64,000 bases of DNA from Cinclus cinclus (GCF_963662255.1 NC_085049.1:52747158-52811157), one strand, 5' to 3'. Shown: positions 13,867-27,700, counted from the stretch's first letter. Notes: generated by a model not told the origin, from the sequence alone. Numbers and translations are program-made.

Positions 13867-16800
13867 TTCTTAAAGGCAGCCTTGAGTTGCCTGAGCAGCT
13901 TTTGAGGAGCAAAAGGACAGACTGCACACATGCTGGGACGGAATGGACAGCAGAGCAGTTGTGGATGTGACAACACCAACACACACTGTGGTAGTGACAG
14001 TTGTTCACATCTGCTCTCAGGACTCAAACTATTTGACCTGGTTTCAGCTATGGATACAAAGCCTTACTCTTCACCTTCAGTGCTAACAAAGTCCATGCTT
14101 GTAGGTGGCTCGCACATGGTAGGATGTGGTGAAGTATCCTTGCAGCATCGTCAGCGTGGAAACCAAACATTGTACTTCCCTGAAATAAACTAGGCCCCAC
14201 CAACCAGAGATCCCCTGTTAACAGTCCCACAGCAATAAAAGGTTTCTGTTTTCACAAATTACAATGTTTGAGGCTTTGGGTATTTGTGAAGACAGAGAAA
14301 CAGAACATTTTAGGTAGACAAAAACAGAGGTACATGCACATTTGGTTTATTTTCAGGTCTTTTGGGAAAAAAAAAATATTAGGAAATAGTTGGAATTTCA
14401 ATGTCACAGTTTTCTAGAATGCTTTCTCCTGATTCATTTCTATTCTAGGGTTACTCTGCCTGCTACTAAAAGAAAAGCAAATTAGCAGCCTCTTTCTCAT
14501 CTCCAGAAGACTTTTCTGTGTCTTTTAGCAAATTGTGCTCTATCACAACTGTAAAAAGAGGCTTTTTTCACAACTGAATCCCTGGTATACCCTCCTCTGC
14601 CACAGACGTACCTCTGCAGCACAGCATGCTGCTGTCTGGCTTGCACTTGCAGAAGGGAGAAAAAGGAATGGTTGGTCAGCAACAGCAAAACACATGGGAA
14701 TGCTGGAACAGGGACAATTGTGCTAAGGATAAACAAATTTATACAGGCTAGTGTATTCATAGATGTACTGTAACAAGGATTTTCAAGCCAAATAGGACAA
14801 TGCCTTATGGCCTAAAAATACGTTTTACCTTGTAATCAGCACTTGAATATTTCCTAGAGTGATCTATGATAAATACTGGTGTTTAAGCATGAGGGAAGAT
14901 AGCAATAAGTAAAATATTCTGTTTTGGAATAGAATGAATATTTACACTACAATATGGTGACATCATTTCAGGGACTGGAGAAGTTACCCAAGGCATTTCC
15001 AGAAGAACGCTTTTCCAGTCATCCAGACTTGTCTTAAATTGGATGAGCACCATGCCAACAAAAGCTCACTGTGTCCCTTGGAAAATCACCCTCGAGTCAA
15101 TGGCTTCCAATGAGCTGCAGACCAAACTGCTGCAGTAGCAACTCCCTGTACAACACAAACACAAGACAGAATTTTACAGATTTTTTTTTATATATGCAAG
15201 TACTTTTGATTGAAATTTACTTTGGATATTTTGGTAATTTGAACAAGGTACTGAATATATAACTTATATAGCACTCTCCCTGCCACACAAGCTGATGACT
15301 GATATTGGCCTGTGCCTAAACAGCAGTGTTAACCTAAAGCCCCTGTGTTCTTTTCTCTTCATGCATGATTCTTCCTCACAGAGCTTCATGCAGAGGAGAT
15401 AAAAGAGGATTTCCAGTGGGGGAGAAAAAAGCCTTCTAGAGACAAACAAACTCAGAGTTTTTAGTACCAGAGCTGTCATTAAAAAATAACAGACCAAAAG
15501 AATCTAGGAATATTTTACACAATTTACAGTCTTAATGTTTCTAATGAGGCCAAACAGTGTTAAGAGACATGGTCCACATATCCAGTGTTTTAGTTAACCT
15601 TCTATGAGTGATTAGTTTAGAGTTGTATATAGGGAAGATATCCAACTGATCTCAATTTAATTAATGCATCCTAAGCCATAGCTAAACATACACTGAATAT
15701 CTGATTAAACTCTGAAAAGGTGTATGATCTACCAGGTAAAGCATAAGACCAGGATCCAACAGATCTGGATTCTGCTCCTAGCTAATTCCAAGGTATCCAG
15801 CTCTCTCACCTGTGACTCAGATACTCAATTGGTAATGCAAGAGAACAACTTTGCCTGAACTATACTCTTTAATACAAACCAAATCTCAGTGTTGCAACTT
15901 CCAAAATGTTTAGGGTGTATCTGCCTCTGTAAGTCCGAGAATGGCAATGGGAAGTCTTTGTTTCTGGAGTGATTAGCATTAAGTGCAAGTGCCTGTTTAC
16001 TGCTCCCCTGGGCATGAATGACTAAGCCATTGAGATACCAGGAGATATAATTAGCCTCTTCTGCTCTCTGTCAGCAATGCAACCTTTTCCTTCTCTGTCC
16101 CTAACTTGCTCCTTTGTTTCAGGAAAACACCCTTTTTCTGCAGTGCTTATAGTCTCCTGCAGAAGCAGTGAATGTTTCAGTGTCCAAGGTATGGAGAGCT
16201 CAGAGAAGGATAAAATAATTAAATAAATTCACCTAGATGAAAATACAAAGCCAAATGAGCAAACATTTTTTATTCATATCTGAAAAGCTAACACTTGTGA
16301 ACAAACCTGTATTATGGTCCTGCTGCCAAACAGAGGAACAAGGACTACTGGAGATCACCTCATCACAATTTCAAGGTCCTTTTACACTTCTACATCACCA
16401 TTAACCAGAGATAATAGCCACAGAATGTGGCTCCATCACTCTGTTGTAGGATGCCTACAAATTAGTTTAGCCTGGCTTTTCTCTGTACTGAGAAACTAAG
16501 AGCACTTCCTGGTTTAAGGGAAGGTGGAATTAAGTGCCCAACTTTAAACATAGTCAAAGTCTTCTTCCAAAGCTTCTGTTTCATCTGTATCACACCTTTT
16601 GTCCATCCCTTCACTTGTTTTTTTTCTGTTCAATCTCAACTCTGTTTCCTTTTTGTTTTTCAGCCCTGCTTGGCCAATATGTTTCATCCACCTTAAAGAC
16701 TGCGGACTTAGTCAAACCAAGGTACCAGAGAATATCAGAATATCAACCCAATATCTTGGTGTTTTTTTCCTCTGTCCACTGTGTCTCACAGGGTGGAGCT

Positions 16801-17504
16801 CCTTTTAAACATCCTACAAGAAAACACATTATCCAACATGAACTTCCTTTTTCTGCCTTTCAAAAATGCTACACTGTGCCCTTCATTTCAAAGCCAAGTT
16901 GAGCTTGCAATAGAGAACATCACCACTAAGAAAGGCACTTTTCTCCCACCCATAGAGATCACTACTTTTCTGGTGCCCTGACATGTGCCAGCAGAAACAG
17001 TTGTTGGCAGCACAATGAAGAGTCCGGAAGTTGACATGGATAAAAATAACTATATTTTGCTCTGTCAGCTCTTTTCTGCATCAAGGCTTATGCTGGGCTA
17101 CAGTGGCTGGTGAAGGGAGGGTGTACAGGGAATGCAGAAGCCAGAATAATCAACCACAGAAAAAGACAAGGCAGGGCTTAAACTGCTTGTAACATCATGG
17201 TACCAGGCCACTGGTCCCTCTGCTTGTCATGCAAAGATGTTTCACTTCACTGTTTCCTTGTACCCTTTTGCCTCCATCTATCTTTCACTCTGCCCTTTGT
17301 TACAGTGGAATTTTTGGAATGTGCTGGCTTTTTTATAGTGATTAGAAAAAGTAATGACAGTTCCAGTCATAGGAGGACATGCATGTAGTAAGATAAATGC
17401 TTCCATTAACTTAAAATTATTTTTTATCCTTTTCTTCTCTTATAAAGCAAAAATTATAATTAATGTTTCTTTTTGGGCATAAACATGTCTTGCTGAACAC
17501 TGGT
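13867..17504. other. Non-coding spacer
   Basis: No supported gene. Two plus-strand AATAAA-type signals (near 14186 and 14235) sit just after short open frames, but no exon structure accompanies them. A pyrimidine-rich plus-strand stretch at 16560-16670 keeps a frame open by composition only. The remainder is A+T-rich unique sequence. Confidence 0.5.
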
Positions 17505-17522
17505 GGGGGGGGGGGGGGGGGG
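17505..17522 (+). repeat. G homopolymer, 18 bases
   Basis: An uninterrupted run of 18 G is followed by T and another short G run. Such a tract can form a G-quadruplex and is prone to polymerase slippage and sequencing error, so its exact length is uncertain. No promoter or coding context is visible on either side. Confidence 0.9.
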
Positions 17523-20500
17523 TGGGGAGGAATTAACTAGTAATCAGATGTACCTGCACCAAAAATGTTCCTAACACATTGTATCTCTCTGCTCAGGACT
17601 GTAGTAACATATCACTCTTGCAAAACTTTTTTCTAAATTTTGAAGGACCTACCAGCAGTTATTTTTCTGACACAGAATATTTTCCTTTTGAGGGTAACAG
17701 GCAAGTCTTGCTATCTTAGAAAGTCCTTTTCCACAGCCACAGAATCCACCAGTCTGAAATGCTCCTGAAAGGGCTATAGTAAAGCAACTTCTTTTGTTAC
17801 TTCCCCTCAGCTGTTGTCTCTCATCTGCCTGAGGCTTTGAAGATGCCAAAGGTGAAATAGTATCCTGAAGCACTTAGACATGGCAGTGGCAAGAGTGAAT
17901 GGACTTTTCAGGCTGAAATAGCAGAAGAGGAAGCACACAGACCTGATGGAAATCCTGTGTAACTTGAGGCATCTCTAGTATCTTCAGTACACTCTACTCC
18001 CTTCCTTCCTGAAAAGAACAGAGACTTCTCAGGTCCTGTAGTCCCTTGGGAAGATTCACAGGGTTAGAAAGTGGCCTGGAAAATCAGCACAGATAGGTTT
18101 ATCATCAGAACGTCCTCATTCCCTGGCAACGATGCTTGGAGAGTGATCCCCTCCTTGGCTTGTCTCCTTTCTTCTCTCACCTACCTACTGCCTTGCTTGT
18201 ACATTGTCACCTCATTGCCAAATAACCAGAGAAATGGCCAGCATGAGTGACACCAAGAGAAGATGGCTGTGAAGCTCTTAGAGGTGTACAGGAATCTCTT
18301 TCCTGTCTGTCTTCAGAACAGAGATGGACACAAGCCAATCTCTTTGGGTTTGTGAAGTCCATGGTATTGCTGCACCCCACATAAGTCAGCATAAAGAAAT
18401 AATGCTGCCATAATGTTGCCATTTTGGTGTGTACTTTAAGCTAAACTTGAAATACATTTCAAAACTTACTATTAAAATGTTCTCATTGGTATCTTCCACC
18501 GATTGTTGACAGTAGAAAAAAATCCTTCTCCCTTTTACATTTATTTTTATGATTTTAATGGCATCCTCTTGCTTTGTTAACAACCACTTTAAAACTTCAT
18601 TGGGCAGATTTGAGCATGAACTCTGCACATCTGGCTCTGTAATCAGTGTTACTAGGACTTAGTGATAACTTCTCCTGAGGTTTTACCATTCTTTTTCAGA
18701 AATCAACCAACTCATTTCCAGTTCTTCTTGGTTTTATATCAGTATCTGATCTATGTCAGAAAAACTCCCACAATTCTGCTGTTGCCTGAATGTCAGACTA
18801 GTTCCTTTCCCCTTTAAGAAGAGTCACATGCAACAGGCAGAGTACCAGGAGTGCAAATAATATTTGTCTAAAGGCTATCTCAGTTGAACCAGAGTGATAA
18901 CACAGCTAACAGAAGGAGCACTCTGGCAGAAAACTTGTCTTTGAAGGTGTATAATATCACATAAAACCAGCTACACGACATTTACTTATGGCTCAGAAAT
19001 ATTTCTCACCTCTGTCTAATCATAGCACATTTGAAGCAAGAAAAGAGGGACTATCTCACAGGCAGGAAACCTTAAATACATAATTACTGTTTTTTGGCAC
19101 AAGCTGTGCAGCCCCAAGCTTCTTACTAATATAAAACAGGGTACACCTGTCATATTTTGAATGAACATGAAACCAGGACTTGCAAAGTTAAATACATCTG
19201 AAAAAAAATTGTCTCAGTTTCAAACTGGAAGTTGTATTTGTAGTAGTTAGCCATGTAGTAAGATCACTAGTTATGCATATGTGTTGTTAGGCTAATTTCA
19301 GTTTCCACCCTCTGCCTCAGAAGCAGAAATAGTATTTTGGCATAAGGGCTTTTACGGGGGAAGAAGGGAATCAATGTTTTTAATTCAAAACAACCCCGTG
19401 ATCCCTTTAGATTGAACTGAGAGAGAACTGGTGGTGCTGGGCTCCAATTCTAGATTGCATCCACTGTAAAATCTTGGTCAAGACAAACTCAGTGCCTGAA
19501 TCTGTTTTTACTTCCCACTTGAAACAAGGTACATTTTGAATAATTTTTCTGTAGTTCCATTCTGTTATATTTTCTTGTCATTCTCAGGTTAATTCAGTCT
19601 GACAACACACACTGTGAAATATTAATCCTTCCCAGGGAACACAATGAGATTCAGAGTGAAATAGTATAGCAAGTTTTCAGTATATTCTCTTGGCAAAATA
19701 GAAAGTGGTTTCATAGTTTTTTAAATAATAGCATGGAGAAAACATTGCTTCTCCTCCCAGATAGCAGGGTCTTGCTAGAAGGAACTCACATGTCACCAGC
19801 ATCAGAAATTAAATACAACCAACTCTCCAGCCTGCAACTCCCTCAAAAGTCGGGGGAAGAAATGGCAACCTTCAGTCTTAGGAAAAAAAAAATAAAGTAT
19901 TGATAACTCTTCATTTTTTTGTGACAGATGACACAAGAGGGATCAGTGTTTAGGATGGAATAAGCATCACTCTATTTGTATGATTTCTTAATGCCAACGA
20001 ACCCAGGAAAAGCTGGTCCACTCCTATTGTTAAAAGCTCTAATGTCTGTTTTGGCAGAATTGTCTGGCTTCACAACTGTCTTGCAATTTGGCAGCAGTGT
20101 AAATTAAACAGGGGAAAGAGTCACCAGAAACCTGGGCACTCGTGGCAAGCCAGGAAGTCAGGATAACTTGTGCAGCCATTTAATTTTGAAAGACAACAGA
20201 CTCATCAGGAAACAGGAAGGCTGGAATCTGAGAAATGCCTGTGGGGTATTTTTTTTCCTGAATTGTTATAGCTCAAGAAGTAAAAGATTACTGATCTTTT
20301 AAATATGTTGAATTCTCTGTTTTAGTAGAAATGCTTATAGCTCAGCCTTTGCTTAGCATTTGCTGTCCTGTTCGTCTATTGTATCTCAAGTGTATCTCAA
20401 TTCTTTGAAGGATAATGAAAGCTCTCTCCTGGGGAAAGGGAAGCCACGAGTGACAGAGCAACTGAAATGGTACCTGAGGCTGGCTTGGCAGCAAGCACAG

Positions 20501-20931
20501 CTGGTGAGCTAATAAAGTCGACATTTCTTACAGATTATTTTCATTGTGGCCATGTGATGAATGTCATTCTATACCATCTGCAGTTCTTCACAGGGGATAC
20601 AGGAGGTTGGCGTATTTTTGGAAAATGCCTCTGCCAGAATGGGCTCACTGTCTACTCTAAAAATCCTTAATGGAATGTAGCTTCAAAGTTTGGAACATAT
20701 GACAAAGTGAACCTTGATTCTTTGGCAAGAACTAATGATGACAAGCCACAAAGAAAAGGTGTCAATCCATTAGATCAACACAGATGACAAATACTATGGG
20801 AGTGTTTTCTTACTCAGATTTCATTAGGAAGGATATTAGAGCTTTTGACTCTTCTTTTTAGAATAATGGCAGAGTGCTGGCTCAGTTTCTGTGACTTGTT
20901 AACCTTGATTAGACAGGGGGTTTGAGTTTTA
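17523..20931. other. Non-coding spacer
   Basis: No supported gene or recent repeat. Short open frames on both strands are unrelated to known domains. The block 17640-18420 is moderately G+C-rich and could hide old repeat sequence, but no family signature was seen. Confidence 0.5.
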
Positions 20932-21640
20932 AATCATAGATTATTTAAGTGAGAAAAGGCCTTTAAGATCTTAAATTCAGCTCTTAACCCAACACTGCCA
21001 AGTCCATCACCAAACCATGTTGTTAAGTGAGGTGTCTACACATCTTTAAATACCTCCAGGCATGGCGACTCAACCATTTCCCTGGGAAGCCTGTGACTAT
21101 TAGGAAGAAATTTTTCCTAATATCCAATTTAAACCTCTCCTAGTGCAAACTGCAATAATTTTCTCTCATCCTATTGCATGTTACCTGCAAGAAGAAACTG
21201 GCCTCCACCTGGATATACCCTCCTTTCAGGTGTTTGTATAGAGCAATAAGGTGTCCCCTGAACTTCCTTTTCTCCAGGTTAAACAACCCCAGCTCCCTCA
21301 GCTGCTTCTCATCAGACTTGTGCTCAAGACCCTTCACAAGCTCCATTTCCTACTGGCTCCATGCTTCAGCATCTCTATTGGGAAGGGCACACAGGAAGAT
21401 CTGCTCCATGAGCTTCCCCAGCACTGAGGCCAGACTAAAAGTCCTGTAGTCCCCTGAATCATACTTCCAGCCCTTCTTGAAGATGTGCAATACATTTTTT
21501 AGCTTCCAGTCAACAGGAACATCCCCTGTCATCCAGGTTTGCTGAGAAATGATGCTGACTGGTCAGTGAACACTTCCTTCAGCTCCCTCAGTAAGCTTGA
21601 GGTGGGTCCCATCCAACCCCACAGACATGTGTGTGTATAA
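20932..21640 (-). mobile_element. CR1 LINE fragment, internally deleted
   Basis: The low-coordinate end is the CR1 3' terminus in reverse (AATCATAGA at 20932), followed by the conserved 3' region for about 170 bp. The frame at 21140-21346 carries the CR1 C-terminal signature GLEHKS...LRELGLFNLEKRK...HLIALYKHLKGG. The frame at 21350-21532 carries the reverse-transcriptase fingers signature DVPVDWKLKNVLHIFKKGWK followed by GDYR and GKLMEQI. The two modules lie next to each other, so most of the RT palm, including the catalytic box, is missing; the junction is near 21340-21390. The element is 5' truncated near 21640 and non-functional. It would have encoded the endonuclease/reverse-transcriptase ORF2 of a chicken-repeat-1 retrotransposon. 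Confidence 0.93.
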
Positions 21641-21649
21641 AGAAGGTGA

Positions 21650-21783
21650 CAGAACCACAGAATATTCTGAGCTGGAATGGAGCCACAAGGATCACCAAGT
21701 CCAGCTCCTAAGTGTAGGGCCCATATGAGATTGAAACCACAAGCCTGGCATTATTAGCACCATGCTCTAACCAACTGAGTTAA
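21650..21783 (-). mobile_element. tRNA-Ile-headed, CR1-tailed SINE (TguSINE1-like)
   Basis: Read on the minus strand, the head (21783 to 21719) follows tRNA-Ile(AAT). It has an A-box-like TAACTCAGTTGG, the anticodon-loop region CTAATAA with AAT, and a degraded B box GGTTTCAATCT. The first few tRNA bases are absent. The tail (21718 to 21650) continues as a CR1-like 3' end with GAGCTGGACTTGGTGATCC and AGAATATTCTGTGG. Pol III would transcribe such an element from the internal A and B boxes, and CR1 reverse transcriptase would recognise the tail. As I recall, chimeras of this design are described from songbirds, which is the main reason for calling the host an oscine passerine. The B-box changes suggest an old, silent copy. 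Confidence 0.82.
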
Positions 21784-24700
21784 TTGATCATTTTCCCTTG
21801 CATTACAGAGCTTCATTTTCTTCCAGACCAGAGGGCTGGGTACCCAAAAAAAAACCAGCCTTAATATTAAAGACTTTCATGCTTTGTTACTCTGCTGTTC
21901 CCTGCATTCCCCACCCCCGCATTGTTTTTCCAATAAATTGAAGAGTCTTTCAGATTAACCACAAAGTAGATCAAATAAGAATGGCTTGAAAGAGCAGACT
22001 GCAGCATCACAGGTCTTTGCATCAGTGAGTTTCCATGGTCACAATCAGGTAGTGAAGAAAGCTTTTGTAAGCACATTTCAATGTTCTTTGTCAACATCTC
22101 CCTTCCGGTGTTATATGGCTTTCTTAAACATTATTTGTGTTTCATTCTGAGTTCTTTTCATCACAAAAGGGAGGTTACAGATAGGTTAAAAGTGATGAAT
22201 GTATCGTGCTCAAGAGTTAACAGGACTTGTATTTGTAGAATGCATGACAGTCCTGGAGAAGGCAGTGACTGTTTTTGGCTGCCCCAGCTCAGGCTGCCTA
22301 AAGTTGCTGGAATAGCCATGCATAGACTGATATATTCAAGTGACTGGACAGCAAAACTGCAGCTCGATGCAGTGTCTATCACTCCTCTGACCCAGGTCCT
22401 GGATCTTCCAGTGCTGGAAATGTGGTTCTTTCTGTACAGGAGGGAATTTGAATCTGCAGCAAGTTATAGGGGCATTCACCTCCATGGATAGTTTCTGTAA
22501 TGCACTGTGTGATGCCTTAGTGCCTTAATGCTCAAACACAAACACTGCCAACATTCTTGCAGCGGCCCTTTGAATGCACACAGGCTTTGCATGCCTCCAT
22601 GAGGAGAGGAAATGCAGGTTTAAGCCTTCTTTGTACTTGGAAGGAAACTGTTGGAGTTTTCCTGCTTTGAAAAGGTTGATCCACCATACAACCTTATCAG
22701 AACTGAGGGGTTTTCAGGTAATGAACATGAGTATAGTCACTTTGTTTCCACCTAAATCCTAGACAAGATGTCCAATCCCTCATCGGATTAAGGCATCGCA
22801 CCTTCACACTCCTTGTAATGTGAGATAAGTAAATAAAAAAAGGACAAGGCAGTGTAAGAAAAATAATTTTTCCTGCTCAGTCACAATGGATCACAGCCCA
22901 CTGAGGAAACTGGTTGCCAACAAAGTGGAGCTGGGAAAAACCCTGGAAAATCAGAGATGCTGATTCTTTTGTGAGAGTAGGAGCAGTAACTCCTGCCTCT
23001 GGAAATTGCCATGCCCCAGCAGTACTAATGGCTTTCCAATGTTCTGGCATCCACAGAACATGGATTAGTCACAAGCACTACAGCCAATTTGTTGTTCTGA
23101 GGTGCTGCTCTAAACAACTGCCAATGCCTAGAGGAAAACCAGTGGCAACCACTGCCTGACACCAGTAAAGCTCTTCATTAAGAGGCAAAGAAATATTTAA
23201 AACTGTGCTGAAGGGACCTTTCAGGCCATTTGCATTCTCTGTACATGTGAGAGATTAGCAAAATTGCACAGGCAAAATTTTTCTTCTTGAAAAATGCAGT
23301 TTCAAGTTGGAAGAAACAATCTATCCGTGTGATGTACTTCAAACCATTTTAAGCAGAAGAAAACAGGAGATGTCAAGCAGTTCTACCTCTTGCGTTTGAT
23401 TTTTTTCAGAATGAAACATTGGGTTTTTTTTTCAAACTGTGCTCTTGAAATTTCTTTACATATAATTAAATTTTGAATTAGAAGAACTGACAACCCTGTA
23501 AACAGAACTTTTTGTTGCATGGGATTTCTAGAGATGTTGCCCTTATGGTGTGAACCGGAGAACCAGCCCTCTGTCACATCTAGAAGCATGGTTTCCTTTC
23601 TCCAATGATCAGAATTTTCTAGAAATTTGGTGTGCTCAGAGTAGCTATGAGAATTCAATTCAGGAACTGCCTACCTCCTGCCTGGGCTCAACCATGGCTG
23701 TGGAAATTTTTCATTTTCCATAAATTACCTGTATAAAATATTCATTTTTGTTGAACTAAGACCATGAAGAATGCAACATAAGCTGGTTGTTTCCGGGGAG
23801 CAGAAGGAAATGACAAAAAATAGAGGTTTTTTTCCTTAAGTAACAAAGTATACAAACCCCAAAGTCTACTGTGAGTACTCCAGATGGAAAAATTTCGTTT
23901 TGCTATCCTGCACACAAACTCTAAGAACTACTGATAATTAGTGCTAACTTTGTTATAGCACACTTTAAATATATAAGATGCTATCATTCTCTAATAAACT
24001 AAGAAAATAGCATATGTTCTTTCCTCACCTGCTAAACAGATGTTAAGGAGCATAAATTCATTTATTTTACTTTCTTTCTTTTTTTTTTATTGCTTTGGGC
24101 ATCTTAAGTTTAAGTAATCAGACTCAAAGTATAAACTTCAATCTAAAACAGGCATGCTTTGGAGAAAGGAAGGATCCTTTTTCAAAGAAAATAAAAAGGC
24201 TCTGGTAAACAGTAAGCAATTAGCCACAACATGCTACTAGGGGCTGTTTAATTGAGGCTGCCATACTAAATTAACCAGATACATGCCCTTGAAAATACTA
24301 GTAAAGCAGAACTACTTACAGATGTTTTTGATCATTCTATATTAAACCATGTGCCTTTTCTTTTATTTATTTTATTTGTTTTTCCACTCCAAGAAAATTA
24401 AAATGCAAATCCAACTAGCCCAGTCTTTTCTCCCTGAACAACAGGGTTTGAATGATTGAATATTAGCTGCCAAATTCTCTCTGGTCTACTCTCTGTGGGT
24501 GGACACATGAGACAGAAGTAACTTGGAGTTCTTGTCTGTCCTTGATGACTGTCTAATCAAGTTAATCTGCCCTAGTTTCAGGCTTTAAAAAACAATTATG
24601 ACTGCTTAGCTCTATATGTCCCAAAGATGTGGGGAGCATCTGGAGAGCTGTAAATGAGCTCATAAAGCAGTAGGGCAAATGTCCTTGGTTTCACTTCCAG

Positions 24701-27700
24701 ATAGAATGCTTCAAGTACAGAGAAGCTCTCTCTCAGCACTACGTTAGAGGTTTCTTGATTCCTGGTTCCTTGACTACTTGAACAGTCTTGCAGTCTTATC
24801 TCTGAGTTTCCTTACCTTGTTTTTTTGAGATTTGTGTAGATGCCATCTTCAGGAAGTTATCATCTCATGAATTCCTGAATACCATGTGAACTCCATTTGC
24901 AGTCTAAGTATAAATTCTCTGTCCCTAAGGGCAGTGTGTAATTAGGCAGTATACATTTGCACTAAGGGCAGATTTAATGCACAAAAACAGTCATAGTTAA
25001 TAAAGGAAATTATCTTGCTTGAATAAGTCATCAATGAGATGAGCTCAAATCTTATCATTTACTTGGAAAGAAAAAATCTCTCATTTTAAACTTCATTACC
25101 AGTGGCATAGTCGGTACCTAAAAAGGCTCCTGCAGCCTTATACGAGGTACCAAAGTCCCTGAGTTTATGTCTCCAACTCTAGGCAGCCCAATGGATAGAT
25201 CTTCTGAGCCATCCTCTGGGACACCACACTATCTCCATGCATCACCATAATTTGTATAGTTTAATGTTACACACCTGAAATTCAGATATTCCAACACCAA
25301 AATTTTCTGTTTAGTATACATCATTCCCAGCACAGTCCTTGAACACAGAACTAGAGGGTCACTGGCTGAGAGCACTTCATGCAGCCCAGAATCTGAAGTA
25401 TATGGAGTCAACCTTTGAAAGAAGCCAGCTGGGATGTGACAGTAACTCTGGTATGAGCACTCTGCAGGTGGACCCTGGACTCTCAGTTCATGTGCAGTCC
25501 AGTTCCGTACATTGTCTGATGGCTAGTAAATATAAGACATCAAGGCTAAGCAAAGTCTAAAACTTGATTTGAAAATAAATTACATCTTAACCCACAGTTA
25601 CTCAAATCAAGAAAAGATCATGTAAAGTTGGTACAGACTACTAACTTATAAACTCTTAGGGGAGTACTAAATAAGGAATTTATTAGCTTCTCATCCAGTC
25701 AGGGTTGAAAGTTTGGGACTTCCAGCACAGAGCAGGAAATCACCAAGAGTGGAGTTCTACATAAACACAGGACAGGCATGAGATGGGTCTGGCATGGGGC
25801 ACAATCTGGATCCAACAGAATCTATAATCAGAGTCCTGTGTAAACTTATCTAAAACAACTCAAAGTATCAGACTATCATAAGCCATTAAATGTATTATTT
25901 AAAAACATTAATGAAGTCAGGTACTTATACAGGATCCAAAAGAATGTAGCACAGAAGAAATAAAATGCTTTAATTATTTTTAATATTTTGCTTCCTATAA
26001 CTCCACATAATACGCAGTTCTAATCTCTAGAATGAAAATGTTTAGACTATTTTTAATTAACCCTTGTTCCAGAGTCCTGTATTTCACAAAGATGGCAAAC
26101 TGTGTTGGTCAGTAATCTTTAATGTTAAGAATAATGATCAGTATGTGTTCTATCTGACCACCAGAACACAACGATGAAGAGATCAGATGGATTCCTGTAG
26201 AATTATAAAGGTTGTGTGTCACATTATTTAGTCCCATTCGAGTGCAGTACCTCAGCATTTTAACTCTACATTGTCAGCCTGGGTTTTTGGATGATTTGCC
26301 ATACAACTTTCTAGCTCCTGTGGGTTTAAGTTTATCCTTCATGTTATTTTAATATAGGTTTGTAGACTCTCATTTCCTTTGAGGATTTTATAGAAATAGA
26401 ATTATTACCCAAATTAATTTAAAATATTAGTATCTGCAAAATGGGGGAGGGGATTGTCCTGAAGCAATTCCTACAGAACAGGAAGCCATTAACTGCCATG
26501 AACATATATAACTGTGGATATATTGTGTGGAATGCTTGTTTTTACTGATGGAGATAAGGGGTTTGGAAGTTGGTTTTGGTTATAGAAATACTTAGATTAG
26601 CTGTATTCTTGTATCTTTTTTAAGATCTTATTAAAAAAAAATAGAGGGGGGGAAAAAAACCTACGCTTTAGGGCCAGCTGTGAAGATTTTCAGAGCCTGC
26701 AGATTTAGAGAAGCCCACAAAATGGAAGGGGCCTCATATAAGTTATAAATGTGTGCAAGCTAAATTGCCTTTCCAGTTCTGAGATTCACAGCTAAGGCAT
26801 GACCTGTCCCTGGCTCTACTGACCTTCACTTTTAGGAAAACAGATAAATCAATGTCAGTGAATGAAACACTGGGCATGAAACACAAGCAGCCATTGAAGA
26901 GACCTGGGAGATTTATGACTTGAAGATGACTGGAATTTAACCTGCAAGTGAGTTAGTCACTGCAGTGGCACAGGGTTAAAGATTCTAACTAATCTGCTAT
27001 GGTCAAAACACTGTCATCTCCATCCACTGCACTAATGCAACTTCTTGAACGGCCAGAAGCCACTTAGTACTTTCCTCTCAGCTATAACTGAAGCTTGAAG
27101 ATGGCTATTCACAACCATTATCATATCATGGAAGATTACAGTTGGAACAGTACCTCAACAAACTTGAAAATTTGATCTGTTCCCTCACAAGGGATCCCTG
27201 AGTAAAGCAATAAAGAAATAGAACATCAAAGATAGACTTAATTTCAAAGAAGAGAATGGGAAGCTTAAAAAAATACAGAATTTTTTAAAAATATATCTGA
27301 GGTTAAAAAAAAAAATCCAGAGGGAAAGTTAAGCCAAAGAAAAGACCATGTAGATCAATGAAAAGAAAAATGAGACATTTATATACACCTAAAAGATCAT
27401 CAGGCAGTGCAGTTCTCCTGGCAGATTCTGAGGCTGAGATAGCTTGTCCTTTTCTTCATTAAATTTCATTAAGTCAATGTCAGGCCCCAGAATTTGATTA
27501 AACATTTCTAAATTTAAAAGAGCAATCAAAATAAAAAAATACGCAAAGAAATAACAGCCTCGCGACCCCTGAAAATTTAGTGCTTGTGTCCTGTGTCTGA
27601 GCAGACAGTGTGCTCCTGTTTCAAAGGATGCTTGTGCTACTTATTTGCACCAGTTTTCTGTTGCATTTGATGCCACTTTTCAGGGATCTTCTGGTAACTT

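Noticed and set aside
21719..21783. A functional tRNA-Ile gene
   Set aside because: The first bases are missing, the B box is mutated and the sequence continues into a CR1-like tail, so it is a SINE head rather than a tRNA gene.
22081..22491. 136-codon plus-strand frame
   Set aside because: No domain, no splice context, overlapping open minus frame; length is compatible with chance in a 64-kb window.
26642..26662. Polypurine tract (G run then A run) resembling a retroviral PPT
   Set aside because: No LTR-like sequence starting with TG follows and no retroviral coding sequence lies upstream.
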